Assembly (NCBI GenBank): GCA_033239525.1 | Contig: BSYO01000004.1 | Location: 18,514,037 to 18,578,036 of the forward strand | DNA: 64,000 bases | Reading direction: 5' to 3' | Origin: Nepenthes gracilis | Lineage: Eukaryota > Streptophyta > Magnoliopsida > Caryophyllales > Nepenthaceae | Part shown: in pieces, positions 33,981 through 44,301 of the stretch | Position numbering within the stretch: the stretch's first letter is position 1 | How the letters are laid out: every line of letters begins with the position of its first letter | Notes under the pieces: generated by a model | The model's input: the letters and a program-made list of their open reading frames with translations, nothing else | What the model was told of the DNA's origin: nothing | Databases searched by the model: none | Translations under genes and position numbers: made by a program

Positions 33981-36121
33981 TCAAATTCAAACTGAATTAA
34001 CATTTTTACATGGTGTAGGGTCAAAAGTATTTCAGTATGACTAGCAGCTCAATCAAGATAGACTAGTGGAATATATAGTTCAGTCGGATAGTCCTTTTCT
34101 CATAGCTGAAGACTACAAGTTCAAACAGCAGAAGTGTATAATATGTAAAAGTATCCCGACAAACTGTTAAAAGTGAGGCAATTCGTTTTTTTTACAATTA
34201 AAACAAAATTTAATTTCTGAAAATGCACGTAAAATCTAATATTTCTTTAACTAGTGATGTATAACCATCAAGTGATAATTTATTTTATATTTGCATTACA
34301 ACACATTAGATTTTGAAAATTATGAATTACAAAAAAAGAATTAGAGGTTTTAAAGTTTTTTAACACCCGCACACTATCTCTATAATTTTTAAACAATTAA
34401 TACTATTATAAATGAATTCAAAATATTTAATAAGATTTTTTTTATTACTCTTGATAATGCTTCAAATAATAGTTCTACTATTTCTTTATTTAAATCATAA
34501 TTTTTTTTAAATTTTGAATAGTGAATTATTCCATATAAAATATGCATGTCACAATATTAACTTTTGTGCTAAGGATATTTTGTAATTTATTTTTTCTTAT
34601 GTGAAGAAAATAAAAATATTATTCTATTTATTAGAATGTCTTCTTATCAAAAATACTAATTTAAGACGTTATGCAGACAAAATAAGCTGAGTTATAAGAA
34701 GATGAAGATTGATTACCCAATAAGATAGAACTCTATATACCAAATACTAGAAATCGTGTATTTTTTTCATTATGTTTTAACCATCTTTTACAATGAAATA
34801 TCCCAACGGCCAAGCTGATTACAGATATTGAATAGAAGATGTTTAAAATGATTAAATATTTTTTAGAAACATTTTATTTTACTACTAACGAATTTGAAAA
34901 TATCTACTAAATCACTCAAAATATACTATTAAGCAAATTATTGTCATTTGCTAACTTGATTGTACTTTTTCAAGATGTACATGAAATCTACCAAATGATA
35001 CAGGTATTGGAGGTAAATATATTATTTCAAATTTAAATAAATAATTTTAAGTGATTATTAAAATTAATAAAAATAGTACAATCACTAATATTATATGTAA
35101 CTATATTTTTAAAAAATAAAATAAAATATGGAGAGATCTTCAAATGTTAGCCTATCTCGCCACAATTATGAACCCTCAAGTGAATTTATGTGGAGTGTAT
35201 ATATGTCTTAAAAATTTTTACAATAGCAAAGGGATGGCCAACAGTACGGAAGAAAAGAAAGCTTATATCTGCCACAACTTGCATGCAATGTATTACTTGT
35301 ATGCACTATAGTTAATATCGGAACTATCTACTTCAGGAATAGAAGCAAACAATAGCAAAAGTGGTTGACGAGATTTGCTTTTGTTAGTACAAGCTCGATA
35401 TAGAGCACAGTCGTTAGTAAAAATACAACACCATCTAAGCTTCTTCATTATTTACAGTTGGACCATATTTTCAACATTACAAGTAACAATTCAGAGTATT
35501 AGATTTTGAATTGATAGAAGGCCAATGAGCACATATTTCCTATACTCGCATCAATGAAACAGGACCTCTTCGCCCCACTAGCAAGCACAGTGTCATCAGA
35601 GTTAACCTTCAGTGTCGAGGGTCGAGTAGTTAACAAAAAGAGAAGCAGGATAACAACAAAATCGTAGAAATATGTATTCTTTTCATAGATTGGTTGGACG
35701 TAAAATATCACATAAGAAATTTAACCACTTTTAATTTTAGTAAAGATGATGACTCTAAAAGTAGTAGTAGTAGTAAAAATGTAACTAAAGCTTAAAAATA
35801 AATAATTAAATTATTATTAAATGCATTTTTTCACTTTTTTGAATTATATTATCAAAAATATTGAACAAAATAAATAAAATGATGTATTTTTATAATATTT
35901 TTGTATAAGTTTATTTTTTATACCTTTTTTATTTCTTAATATATGGGCCGTGTTATTCTGGCCCATGGCACGGCATAGTCCATAGGTTGGCCCAACATAG
36001 TGCAGGCCACGTGCTATGCTATGCAGTGACTTTGAAGTTATGGGCCGTGCTGGCACAATTAGTTTACAAGCAAGCGACCCATATAAATGGGCTGGAAGGC
36101 ACAACCCATTTAACACTTCTA
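33981..36121 (+). pseudogene. hAT transposase remnant and right end
   Basis: Just after the Tat-1 3' LTR one frame reads SKVFQYD, a stop, then QLNQDRLVEYIVQSDSPFLI and AEDYKF. This matches the hAT transposase stretch in which the protein core begins (like '...YD......ELA..I...E.PF..VE..GF'). Further down, FANLIVLFQDVHEIYQMIQV (about 34945-35005) resembles the later 'T.N.FFHEV..I' part. The rest is strongly AT-rich with no readable protein. The right terminal region (35940-36121) has GGCCC/GTGC motifs and the matching TIR. Confidence 0.65.
35940..36121. repeat. hAT right subterminal and terminal inverted repeat
   Basis: Contains ATGGGCCGTG, GGCCCATGGC and CCCATTTAACACTTCTA. The last 17 bases are the inverted repeat of the left end, followed by TTCTTTCT, the near-identical copy of the left target site. 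Confidence 0.85.
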
Positions 36122-37450
36122 TTCTTTCTTTCAAAATGTTGCAAAATGGCATCGACAAAATGAAATATGTAATTCATTAAACTTCTGCACAGTTTGGATA
36201 TCAAAGCCTACAAATTAATAACTTCTGCACAGTTTGGATATCAAAACCTACAAATTAATGCACTCCTGTAACGAATGATTTTATTTTGAAGATCTGGAAA
36301 TTGCTAGTAAATGCAGGGGTGTCTGGACAGCAATTGAGCATATCGTGTGAGGAATTTTATAAACAACAATTTGTTTACAACACAATGAGTTTAATCACAT
36401 ATCCCCATCAGAGTACCTTCATTCAACGAAGGAAAGCCTTGGGGGATATAACAGAGAGCATGTATGGACTCAAGAATTAAAAGCATACAGCCGAGAGTTA
36501 CAGAGAAAATTGGCACAGAAAAGACTCAGAGCATGTCAACTGGAGATTTCTGAAATATACAGGATAAATTTAGAAATACGGATAATTGGATGGATGAACA
36601 AGAAACATGCCATAACTTGTGTTTATTGTGACCCTGCATGCTGTGCACTAATTTTAAGAAACTTAACATGTTGTGTCAGGGCCATCTCCTGTGTCAGTCT
36701 CCATGTTTCGTATGTTTTGATTGCTCAATCATGACCTAAACTTATCCACAAATGGAACGTGAAAACCACATAATCCACTGAATTCCATGTAATGTGTTCC
36801 ATCATAAACTTTCTCCCGCAGAAGAAATGGCACCTATATCCATAAAGCAACTGTTTGGAGGTACTAGAAAGATATTTTTTATTGGAAGATGAAGTTGCTT
36901 CCACTTAAAGATTAAAGTGTTTTCACTTCAAAATGCTACTGTTTAGTACTGCCATGTTCTAGGTATGGAAAAGCAAATCTACTCTTGTATGAATAATGAT
37001 TTTTCCCCTACTACATGATACAGCTTTGAACACAAGCATGCAAGTTCAATTCACAGACCAAATCTAAATAGCACAATCCATATTTCCGTAGCCTCTAATC
37101 AAATAAGTCGAGTTTATATCAAAACTCCTAAAAATACCAGTGATAACCACTCATGTTATGCTACATGTACAAAAGATTAGCAAGACATTTTTCAAGCAAG
37201 GAAAGCCCCTTTCTATTCTTCGCATCCAGTTCTCAGCCCAAAGTATGTCTTACAATACAATGGCAAAGTGTTGTCCGATGTTGATTGGTCCAAAATATGA
37301 TTAAAATCCAATATAACAACTATGGGTACATAACTAAGCAATTCATAGGAAGTCTGATAGATAGTTGGGCAGCTTTGGGCAGCAAAAACTCATTAGGATG
37401 TATTTGGGATGCATCTTATAGAAACAGAATTACCAAACACTAGTTAATAG
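36122..37450. other. Intron 1 DNA between the hAT element and the solo LTR
   Basis: No gene is recognised; frames of 60-75 codons are chance. It is AT-rich with one small tandem duplication at 36181-36260. Confidence 0.5.
36181..36260. repeat. 40-bp tandem duplication
   Basis: ACTTCTGCACAGTTTGGATA and the next 20 bases occur at 36181 and again at 36221 with two differences. Confidence 0.92.
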
Positions 37451-38436
37451 TGTTGGGAATTCGGCAAGGATACACCCAACCGGCACAGCGGAATAACACC
37501 CGAACCTCCGCGTCGGCCATCAACCACCAAATTGTGAGCACACGGAACACAATAATGTACAACGATTTTTAACGTAGAAAACCCTTTTCAACTAAGGAAA
37601 AAACTATGGGACAAACTCCGAAAAATCTTCACTATATAAAATTTGGTTATACAAACCCCCAAGGCAGAGTACCTGCAACCAACCCGAGACAGAGCAAGAA
37701 ACTACAGAATAAAAGCAAGAAAAAACCTCCTTCTCTCTTTTCTCTCTTTTTCTTCTCCCGTTCATCTCTCACTTACGGCACTCTCTACTCTAATTTTAGA
37801 AAGTGACTCTTGGCGAAGAGAAGAAGATCCGCTCACCTCTTCCACACATAATCCTAAAGTGCTTGGTGCGATTTATAATTACGTTCAGTCTAAATCCCGC
37901 AAATTGCCCAGCTCACCTGCTCTGGATCTTGCAGGGAATTTATTACACCAAATCACTCACCCGCTCACCTACTCTGGATCATGCAGAGGATTTGTCACAC
38001 CAACTGTCATTTCTCACGCTTTCATCAGTTCCCACACTTTTGGTAAAATAGGCCCGACTCCATTTACTCGGACAACCTCATCCCAACTCGGCCACACTGG
38101 CTAGGCTACTCCTAGCTGATCTTCAGGCTGGTTTCCTCCCAACCGACCAGCTGGCCTAGCCGGTTTCTTCTTCCATCCGGTTGGCCTATCCAGCCGGCCT
38201 CTTCCATCCGGTCAACTACTTCAGGCATCGGCTGACTCCTTCAACTGGCTGGCCAGCTGGCCTCCTTCAGCAGGCTGGCAGCCCAGCCTCATCAGCCTGG
38301 CAGCCCAGCCTCATCAGCCTGGCACCAAGTACACCTCCGGCCCGTTTCCCACATGTGCAAAGCGCACTGGAATACTAATTTTTCAATAACTTTTTATTTA
38401 TTTAGTTATCTATAAGGGAGTGATTAAATTCCAACA
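37451..38436. mobile_element. Solo LTR (986 bp), probably Ty1-copia, beside exon 1
   Basis: Starts TGTTGGGAATTCGGCAAGG and ends TTAAATTCCAACA, so the ends form an inverted repeat as usual for LTRs. Flanks AATAG (37446-37450) and AATAA (38437-38441) are a 5-bp duplication with one change. Inside are GC-rich motifs, including a 22-bp duplication (AGCCCAGCCTCATCAGCCTG) around 38280-38330. It ends only 73 bp from the exon 1 donor. Confidence 0.8.
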
Positions 38437-38509
38437 AATAAGCCGCTTTGGAAAAAAAACATGAAGTAGATGTTGGAATCCAGATAGAGAGAGAGAAAGT
38501 CAAACTCAC

Positions 38510-38911
38510 ATCAATGCCGAGGATAACAGCATCTTTAGCAAGGAACAAAGTCATGTGGCTTGTCAAATTGAACGGTGCAGTAAGCCAGTTCCCAGCGGGC
38601 ACATTCAGCTGCGCCCCACCTCTACTCCGGAATTTCGATACGGCCGACACCGCCCGCTCAAAGGCCGCCGTATTATCCGTCGCACCGTCCCCAACTGCGC
38701 CAAAATCCGTTATATTGAACGCCACCGGTCGCAGCCTCGGCATCGGCAGCGCCGAAGATCGCCGGAAAATTAACAGCCCTTCGATGATGTTCCGCTGCCA
38801 CACGAACACCGATACAAACCCCACGATCCATAGAACTGCGAATAGGGTTTTGTGGTTTGACAAAAGTGTCGGCACCCACCGTTTCAATTCGAGCCTTTGT
38901 TGATGAAGCAT
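38510..38911 (-). CDS. Polygalacturonase-like protein (GH28), exon 1
   Basis: 134 codons from ATG at 38911 to GAT at 38510, then a consensus donor GTGAGT. The N-terminus is short and basic (MLHQQRLELKRW), followed by a hydrophobic segment at about residues 21-39 (TLFAVLWIVGFVSVFVWQR), a signal anchor or uncleaved signal. Residues 60-134 are the start of GH28: FNITDFGAVGDGATDNTAAF, RGGAQLNVPAGNWLTAPFNL and LTSHMTLFLAKDAVILGID. The 'FGAVGDG..DNT.AF' and 'VP.G.WLT.PFNLTSH.TL' blocks are diagnostic of plant members with an N-terminal anchor. The proteins act on pectin in the wall or Golgi. There are no stops. I chose this ATG because it precedes the anchor; an out-of-frame start at 38930 is rejected. 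Confidence 0.92.
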
Positions 38912-39882
38912 TGTGATTTAATTGACACAATTTCAGAAAGAAGGGAGATTGAGCAATAAATGTGTATGTTTGAAGACTGGGAGTGATTAATCTTTTGAGG
39001 ATGGAGAAGGATGAAGGAGAACTATGTGAAGCAGTTACAGGAAGAGAGAAGAAGAAGAAGAATGCGGAGTTGGAGAAAGAGAGTGGCCAATGGGCATTTG
39101 GTGTTTGGCAGTACTTACAGCTTCGTAATGATCGAGAATCGAGTATGGTAGAATTGAAGGAGGGAGTAGTTTGAGTGGGTGAGAAGGGAAGATGACAACT
39201 GAACAGAATGTGGGAACGGATGATGACAACTGCGGGTATACTACAGGCGAGGGAGTCGCATCAGCTGTAGAGTGAATGGGAAACAGTGGGGATCTAAATG
39301 CCGAAGGTGGGTATAAATTAAATAAAACTAAATATTCATTTTAGAATACTTTTACTTGTGTTGAAAAGACTAATAATGGATCAAACTGGTGTAATTCAGA
39401 GATCCATAATCAAATTTGGCATCTCCGTTCATCGTTTACCAAATTAAACCTTTTTTTTAATAATTAAGTAAATTAAATCAAAAATAAATGTTTATCAAAT
39501 TAAACCAACCCGCTAAATTGAAAAAAAAAATTGCTTAAATTATAAGTTGGTAGGCTTGTTTGGTTTGAGTAGTTTATCCATTGAAATTCATTAGGTTAAT
39601 TATCATTTGTTCTATTTATATACAAACTTATAAATAGTAGCTTGAATTACTAGTTGCAGACTATACACTTGAAAAAATGGTTTCATAGCTAATAATAGGA
39701 TAAGAGAGGCTAAAGAATAAAATTATGATTTAATTTTAAAATATCAAATTTCAACTGTTTTAGAATTGAATATTCTAGGGGTATAAAATGGTGTTTTACT
39801 TATATATATATATATATATATTTTCTTGGCTCAAGGATACAATGCTTCACAATAAACCAATGACAGATCCTATGTAAGAAAA
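38912..39882 (-). promoter_or_regulatory. GH28 gene 5' leader and upstream region
   Basis: About 300 bases upstream of the ATG are purine-rich on the plus strand (pyrimidine-rich on the gene's own strand), as in many plant 5' leaders. A possible TATA-like sequence (ATTTATACCC read on the minus strand, near 39307-39316) lies roughly 400 bp upstream. A (TA)n tract at 39801-39821 is further out. A start at 39229 gives a 64-codon minus-strand frame in the leader, possibly an upstream ORF; I have no support for it beyond being open. Confidence 0.45.
39801..39821. repeat. (TA)10 microsatellite
   Basis: An uninterrupted TA tract of about 21 bases at the junction between gene upstream DNA and the copia element. 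Confidence 0.9.
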
Positions 39883-40560
39883 TGAAATGACAATTTGTAC
39901 AATCACAATAACCATAATAATTACTAATAAGAGCAAGGCACACTAACATTCACATGGGAACCCTTTTAACATAAAGTAAAATTATAAGACTATAGAATCA
40001 TATAATTTTACAATAAATAATGAGTATGAATATACCGACTATAAATATGTCATTTTGATTCCACTACAACGATGATAAATCAAAATTAGTATAATAAAAC
40101 TGAAAAATTAAAGAAAATTACAAATAAAATATCCAAGATAACAAATAGAATAATATACTTAAGGATATTAAAGAACATAATAAGAATCGACGCCCAAATA
40201 AATGGTAAGCATCTTCACCTTCTTCTCCTCGTTGGTTGCCGAGAAATATATTGTGTGTATAATTAAATGACCTAAATTCAAAACAGGCTATTTATAGCCT
40301 ATAATCCTCTTAAGTGGTTGGCTCATAGTCATGTTGTGAATTTATACCCACTAAAAATTGTCCCAAACGAATGCTAAATTAGCTGTCACAAGTATGTTGC
40401 GAGGAGGCCTTACATTGCATGTTTGTTTGCATCGATGTCGCACAAAGATCTTGTCTTTACATGTTAGCTAAAGCAAATGTCAACTTCAAAGGTACATCAT
40501 GTGGAGGACTTGCTTCTCAAGTTCACTCGATTGAATGCCATATGGACATCTCCCACCACC
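39883..40560 (-). repeat. Copia 3' LTR (approximate)
   Basis: AATTTGTACAATCACAATAACCATAATAAT (split here only for length) and the following GAACCCTTTTAA motif recur near 47820-47900. In coding orientation a TATA box (CTATAAATAGCC, at 40282-40293) is present. The inner edge, near 40560, is a guess from where the coding tail ends. Confidence 0.6.
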
Positions 40561-40810
40561 CATTGTTTCCTAAAATTAGGTAAAAAAATAATATATACAA
40601 TAAGTATAAAACTTATAAAATAGTGACATATCTTAACAAATTTCTCTTCACAATTTTGTAAGAGCCATCACCATCCTGGCAATCTCTCGACATAGTTTAA
40701 ACTTTTCTCTTTACAATGCTTTTGTGAACATGTCAAAACCATATCGTCCGTCTTAGTCATATTCAACGTCAATAATTCTAAATCAAATATGTTCTACATC
40801 CAATGATATT

Positions 40811-41649
40811 TTAAATCAATGTGTATAAATCGAGAATGAAAAAATAAATTTTTACAAAGATGCATTGTGCTTTGACTATTGCAAAACAACAATTAAAGTA
40901 GATCTCATGGATGAATTTCTTTATCCAAATCAACTCCTTGCTTGTTTTGGTTACTACAATAAACTTGGCTTCGATGGTAGAAAATATAATATACTTTTGC
41001 AACTTGATTGCCACAAATATGATTAAATATTCCAAAGTGGACTTCCTAAAACCAATGTCGTCTGTCATGACAATATCCGTAAAGTTGAACAAAACACATT
41101 TATCATTGCCAAAATACTAACATATTTTAGAGGTGCCTCGAATATATCTAAGAATCCATTTTACCATGGATCAATGTTCATTCCCCTAATTGGAAAGAAA
41201 CTAGCTTATTACTTATCGTATAAGTTATATCTAGCCTCATACATATTATGGCATATATCAAACTACCAATCGCTGAAGTATAAGGAACCTTACTGATTTC
41301 AACATTCTCCACCTTCATAAAAAAAATTTTTTAAACACTAAACTTGAAGTTAGAGCTATACAAATTAGAGTGTTGAAGAACTTTCTTGATGTAACTTTCA
41401 TGGGATATTTATAGCTTCTTTTCCCTTTGGATCATGAAAAATTCTAATATTGTGAATTTTTGTTACCAGTCCCAACTTTTTCATTACAAAAGATTTGTTT
41501 AATTGCTTTCTCAACTTACTAATCTAAGAATTATTATTTCCAACAATGAACATGTCATCTAAATAGAATAAAAGGATGACAAAGTCTCCCCTTGGAGAAA
41601 TTTTACACAAAAACACAATTATCTGAAGTTGTCTCCCTGTAGTTTTACT
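40811..41649 (-). pseudogene. Copia RT end and RNase H
   Basis: In the minus strand, SPRGDFVILLFYLDDMFIVG (about 41600-41540) is the copia YVDDM box with Y and D's kept except Tyr-Val reading Tyr-Leu. Frames with many stops follow. The frame 41092-40811 reads DIGFRKSTLEYLIIFVAIKL, QKYIIFSTIEAKFIVVTKTS and KELIWIKKFIHEI. This is the 'GD.D.RKST.GY.F......W.SK.Q..VALST.EAEY.A...A.KE..W' block of copia RNase H. The aspartates of its active site are partly lost. Confidence 0.85.
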
Positions 41650-43638
41650 TGTAATGCCTGATTCCCATTTGATTTATTTTGGCATTATATGTTATTTGAG
41701 TATATTAGATGCATTAGAATTAATTATATATTATAAAATTTTAAAAAATTTTGAAATAGTTGGTTGGCGCCCTGAGTGCTAATTATCGAGAGCTAGTGCT
41801 TGAGGGGTGCCCGAGACTACACTCAAGCACCGTTTGCTGAGAGGGTGGTGCTTGAGGAGCACTTGTGTGGCACTCAAGCACCATTTGGGTTATATAAGCA
41901 GCTGCAGAGCACTTTGCTAGCATTTCACATAAGATAAGGAAGAGAGGAGAGAAAAAGAAGATGAGCAAGGAAGAGAAGAAGTGGTGATTCAAAGTATCAT
42001 TTTGTCAAGTTTACTTGGTAGGAGGTTGAAATAAGTGTCCTTAAACCTTATCTTTGATTTGTTTTAATATCTGATAAAATTTGTTTATATTTTGAAGATT
42101 TAATGTTCATGTATGCTCTTTTTATTTAGCTTATTTGTTTCCATCATGCATGTATGTTATTTTTACCAATTATTTGGAGGTTTTATTTGAATTTTATAAG
42201 TATTTGAAGGTTTTATTATTTCATTAAAAAATGGATAAATACTTAAAACTGTATATTTATGCATCTGTATATTTTTATGAAAAAAGTTATGAAAACCTGC
42301 ATAGGTCATGCATTAGTACTCATATATTGTTGCTTGGGAATCGAGGTCTCTACCTTCATGATACGATTTGAGATGTGATATGTGACTTTCTCCCAATGGG
42401 GAGAGCTTTGTTCCCGACGTTGTCGCTCCCTTTTCTACCAGCAAAAAAAAGCTTTATTTATAAATAACCCACTCTATTCGTATTTTAATGAGAACCATTA
42501 TAAGAGGGATTCAACGAAAACTAATATATCTAAACATCCTAATATATATACTAAATTTGAAAATTGCACCTAACACTATAGGTGGAAAAATATAGTGAGT
42601 CTTTTCCCTATCTATAGGAGATAGTATACATAAATAGCCCCACATAAAGGTTTAAATAGTATATAACTCTAGTTTAAAGTTATCGGGAGTATGTGTAAAC
42701 CTTCATTAAATTGATCTATTTATCTTTGGTTCTCCAATTTCATGCATGTTTTGTATTTCTATATTAATTTGTATTTAGACTTCAATTTGAGATTCGCAGG
42801 TTTGTCCCCAATTGAGATTTGGTTAATCTCATACATTTAGATATATAATTTATCCCGAAATATATTTTAATTTATATGATTTTATTCCGGCCTTTGTTTA
42901 TTCATATATTTCAATTCGGACTTTATTTCATTCAATATATGTTTTATATAAACTCTGATATGATTTGGAAGGTGTGATTTTGCTCCAAATCACGATATAT
43001 TATAAGTACATTCCGATGGGACTATATTTTGATTTAAATTATATTTGAGTACGAGATTACCTTCATGATTTTCGATATCAAATTTAAGATTTGTATATTT
43101 ACCCATTTTGAATGTATTTGTTGACCATCCTTCTGATTTTAAATATTATTATTTATTATATGATATTGATAGTTGTTGAGATTTCGGCTCATATTTTTAC
43201 TTCTTATCTTTTTAGATTAATGGGTATAAGAATTTGGATGTAATTAGATTGTCGTTATTCTATATTGGTGAGTCAGTTTCATTTTTGGATTTGAAATGTA
43301 TCAGATGTATATTGGATATTAAGATTAGCTAGATGTAGACCTCAGTTATGTATTGAGAACAGTTAGATTATTCAACCATTGGATTATGTTGTTATTGTTA
43401 GTTTGTCTCCTCCCTTATAATATTTATGGAACAAGTCATATTTATTATATTGTCCAAATGGTTATCCAATAAGATCCTATGTAAGTTACTTTTTATTATG
43501 ATTAACATTTTGTGTCATGTGAACATTTATTTTGTTACACTCGGATTTGAAATTTAGTGATTTTTGTTATATTATTTTTAAATTTTATTTTTTATGAATT
43601 ATATTTGTTTAGATCTATTTGGGTCCAGGTTCTTGACA
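41650..43638 (+). mobile_element. Solo LTR of the Tekay-1 type (1989 bp) in the copia RT
   Basis: Starts TGTAATGCCTGATTCCCATTT and ends CCAGGTTCTTGACA. It matches the Tekay-1 LTR in coding orientation (TGTAATGCCTGGAACCC ... CCGGGGCCATGACA) at both ends, and in the 'GAGTGC...CAAGCAC' middle. Flanks TTACT (41645-41649) and TTTCT (43639-43643) are a 5-bp duplication with one change. It separates the RT pieces of the copia element. No coding inside. Confidence 0.87.
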
Positions 43639-44301
43639 TTTCTCTTCCATGACGAATTCAAACTTTCTGTACAATTGCCTTAATGCTTCTTTAAGGTTGT
43701 AATGGCTCTTCTTTAAATAGTATACTATGTACTTCTTTTCCTCAATCACAAATCTCTTCGATTGTTTTATATAGATCACCTCCTTCGAGTCTCCATAAAA
43801 GAATGTCGTCCATACATTAAATTGTTCCACCTCTAGATCAAGGCATGCTACCAAACCGAGCACAACTCTAATAAAATACACCTTCATCATAAGAGAAAAG
43901 ATCTCCTTGAAATTAATACCCTTCCATTGATTAAAACTCATAACAATCAACCTTACTTTGTACTTCAGCTACAAATTGCCACCTTCATACTTCAATTGAT
44001 AAACCCATTTGTTTTTGGGTGCCTATTTACCCTTGAACAATTTTATCACCTCAAACATATGATTCTCTTATAGTGACAACATTTCATCTAGTATAACATC
44101 CATCCACTCTATGTTATGCTAATCCTCTATCTCTTCATCTAAGCATTCTACATTTCCAACACTAGTAAGCAACACATACTCATTAACATATAGGCGAGTG
44201 GAAAAATATTGATTTCTCACAAATCGTCAGAATGGAATGACCAGTGTTGACTCGAAGATATTATCATAGTATCATATGAGCATCACTATGCTCATCTTCT
44301 A
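43639..44301 (-). pseudogene. Copia RT N-terminal half
   Basis: The frame 43950-43615 reads WKGINFKEIFSLMMKVYFIR, VVLGLVACLDLEVEQFNVWT, FFYGDSKEVIYIKQSKRF and YYLKKSHYNLKEALRQLYRK. This is the 'GIDY.EIFSPV.K...IR..L......L...Q.DV.TAFL.G.L...IYM.QP.GF' RT core. Just before it (about 44050-43950) KNKWVYQLKYEGGN and YKVRLIVMSF correspond to the earlier 'NKWV.K.K' and 'YKARLVAKGF' blocks. The end is cut by the solo LTR. Confidence 0.88.

Larger units (their letters stand above)
19097..36121 (+). mobile_element. hAT-superfamily DNA transposon, split by Tat-1
   Basis: The left end TAGAGGTGTTAAATGGG (19097) and the reverse complement of the right end, TAGAAGTGTTAAATGGG (ending 36121), match at 16 of 17 bases. 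They are flanked by 8-bp duplications TTTTTTCT (19089-19096) and TTCTTTCT (36122-36129), one mismatch. 8-bp target duplications and this TIR type are hallmarks of plant hAT elements. Both ends have the usual GGCCC/GTGC-rich subterminal region. Without the Tat-1 insertion it would be about 2.8 kb. Transposase pieces lie on both sides of the insertion. Confidence 0.9.
16944..38509 (-). other. GH28 gene intron 1 (21,566 bp, transposon-filled)
   Basis: Bounded by the exon 1 donor (GAT then GTGAGT, read on the minus strand at 38504-38509) and the exon 2 acceptor. It holds a hAT element with a nested Tat retrotransposon and two nested solo LTRs, plus a further solo LTR 73 bp from the exon 1 donor. 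Phase and the known protein order (VILGI-D-DEKYWPLMPP) support direct joining of the two exons across it. Confidence 0.85.

Noticed and set aside
37643..38104. 153-codon plus-strand frame
   Set aside because: Within a solo LTR with clear ends and target site; Ser/Thr/Pro-rich without family motif.
38448..38903. Plus-strand 151-codon open frame over exon 1
   Set aside because: Shadow of the GH28 exon 1; no family motif, while the minus strand has the conserved protein.
38673..38930. Alternative minus-strand start with an 85-codon frame
   Set aside because: Different frame from the GH28 protein and no recognisable motif; the ATG at 38911 gives the anchor and enzyme start.
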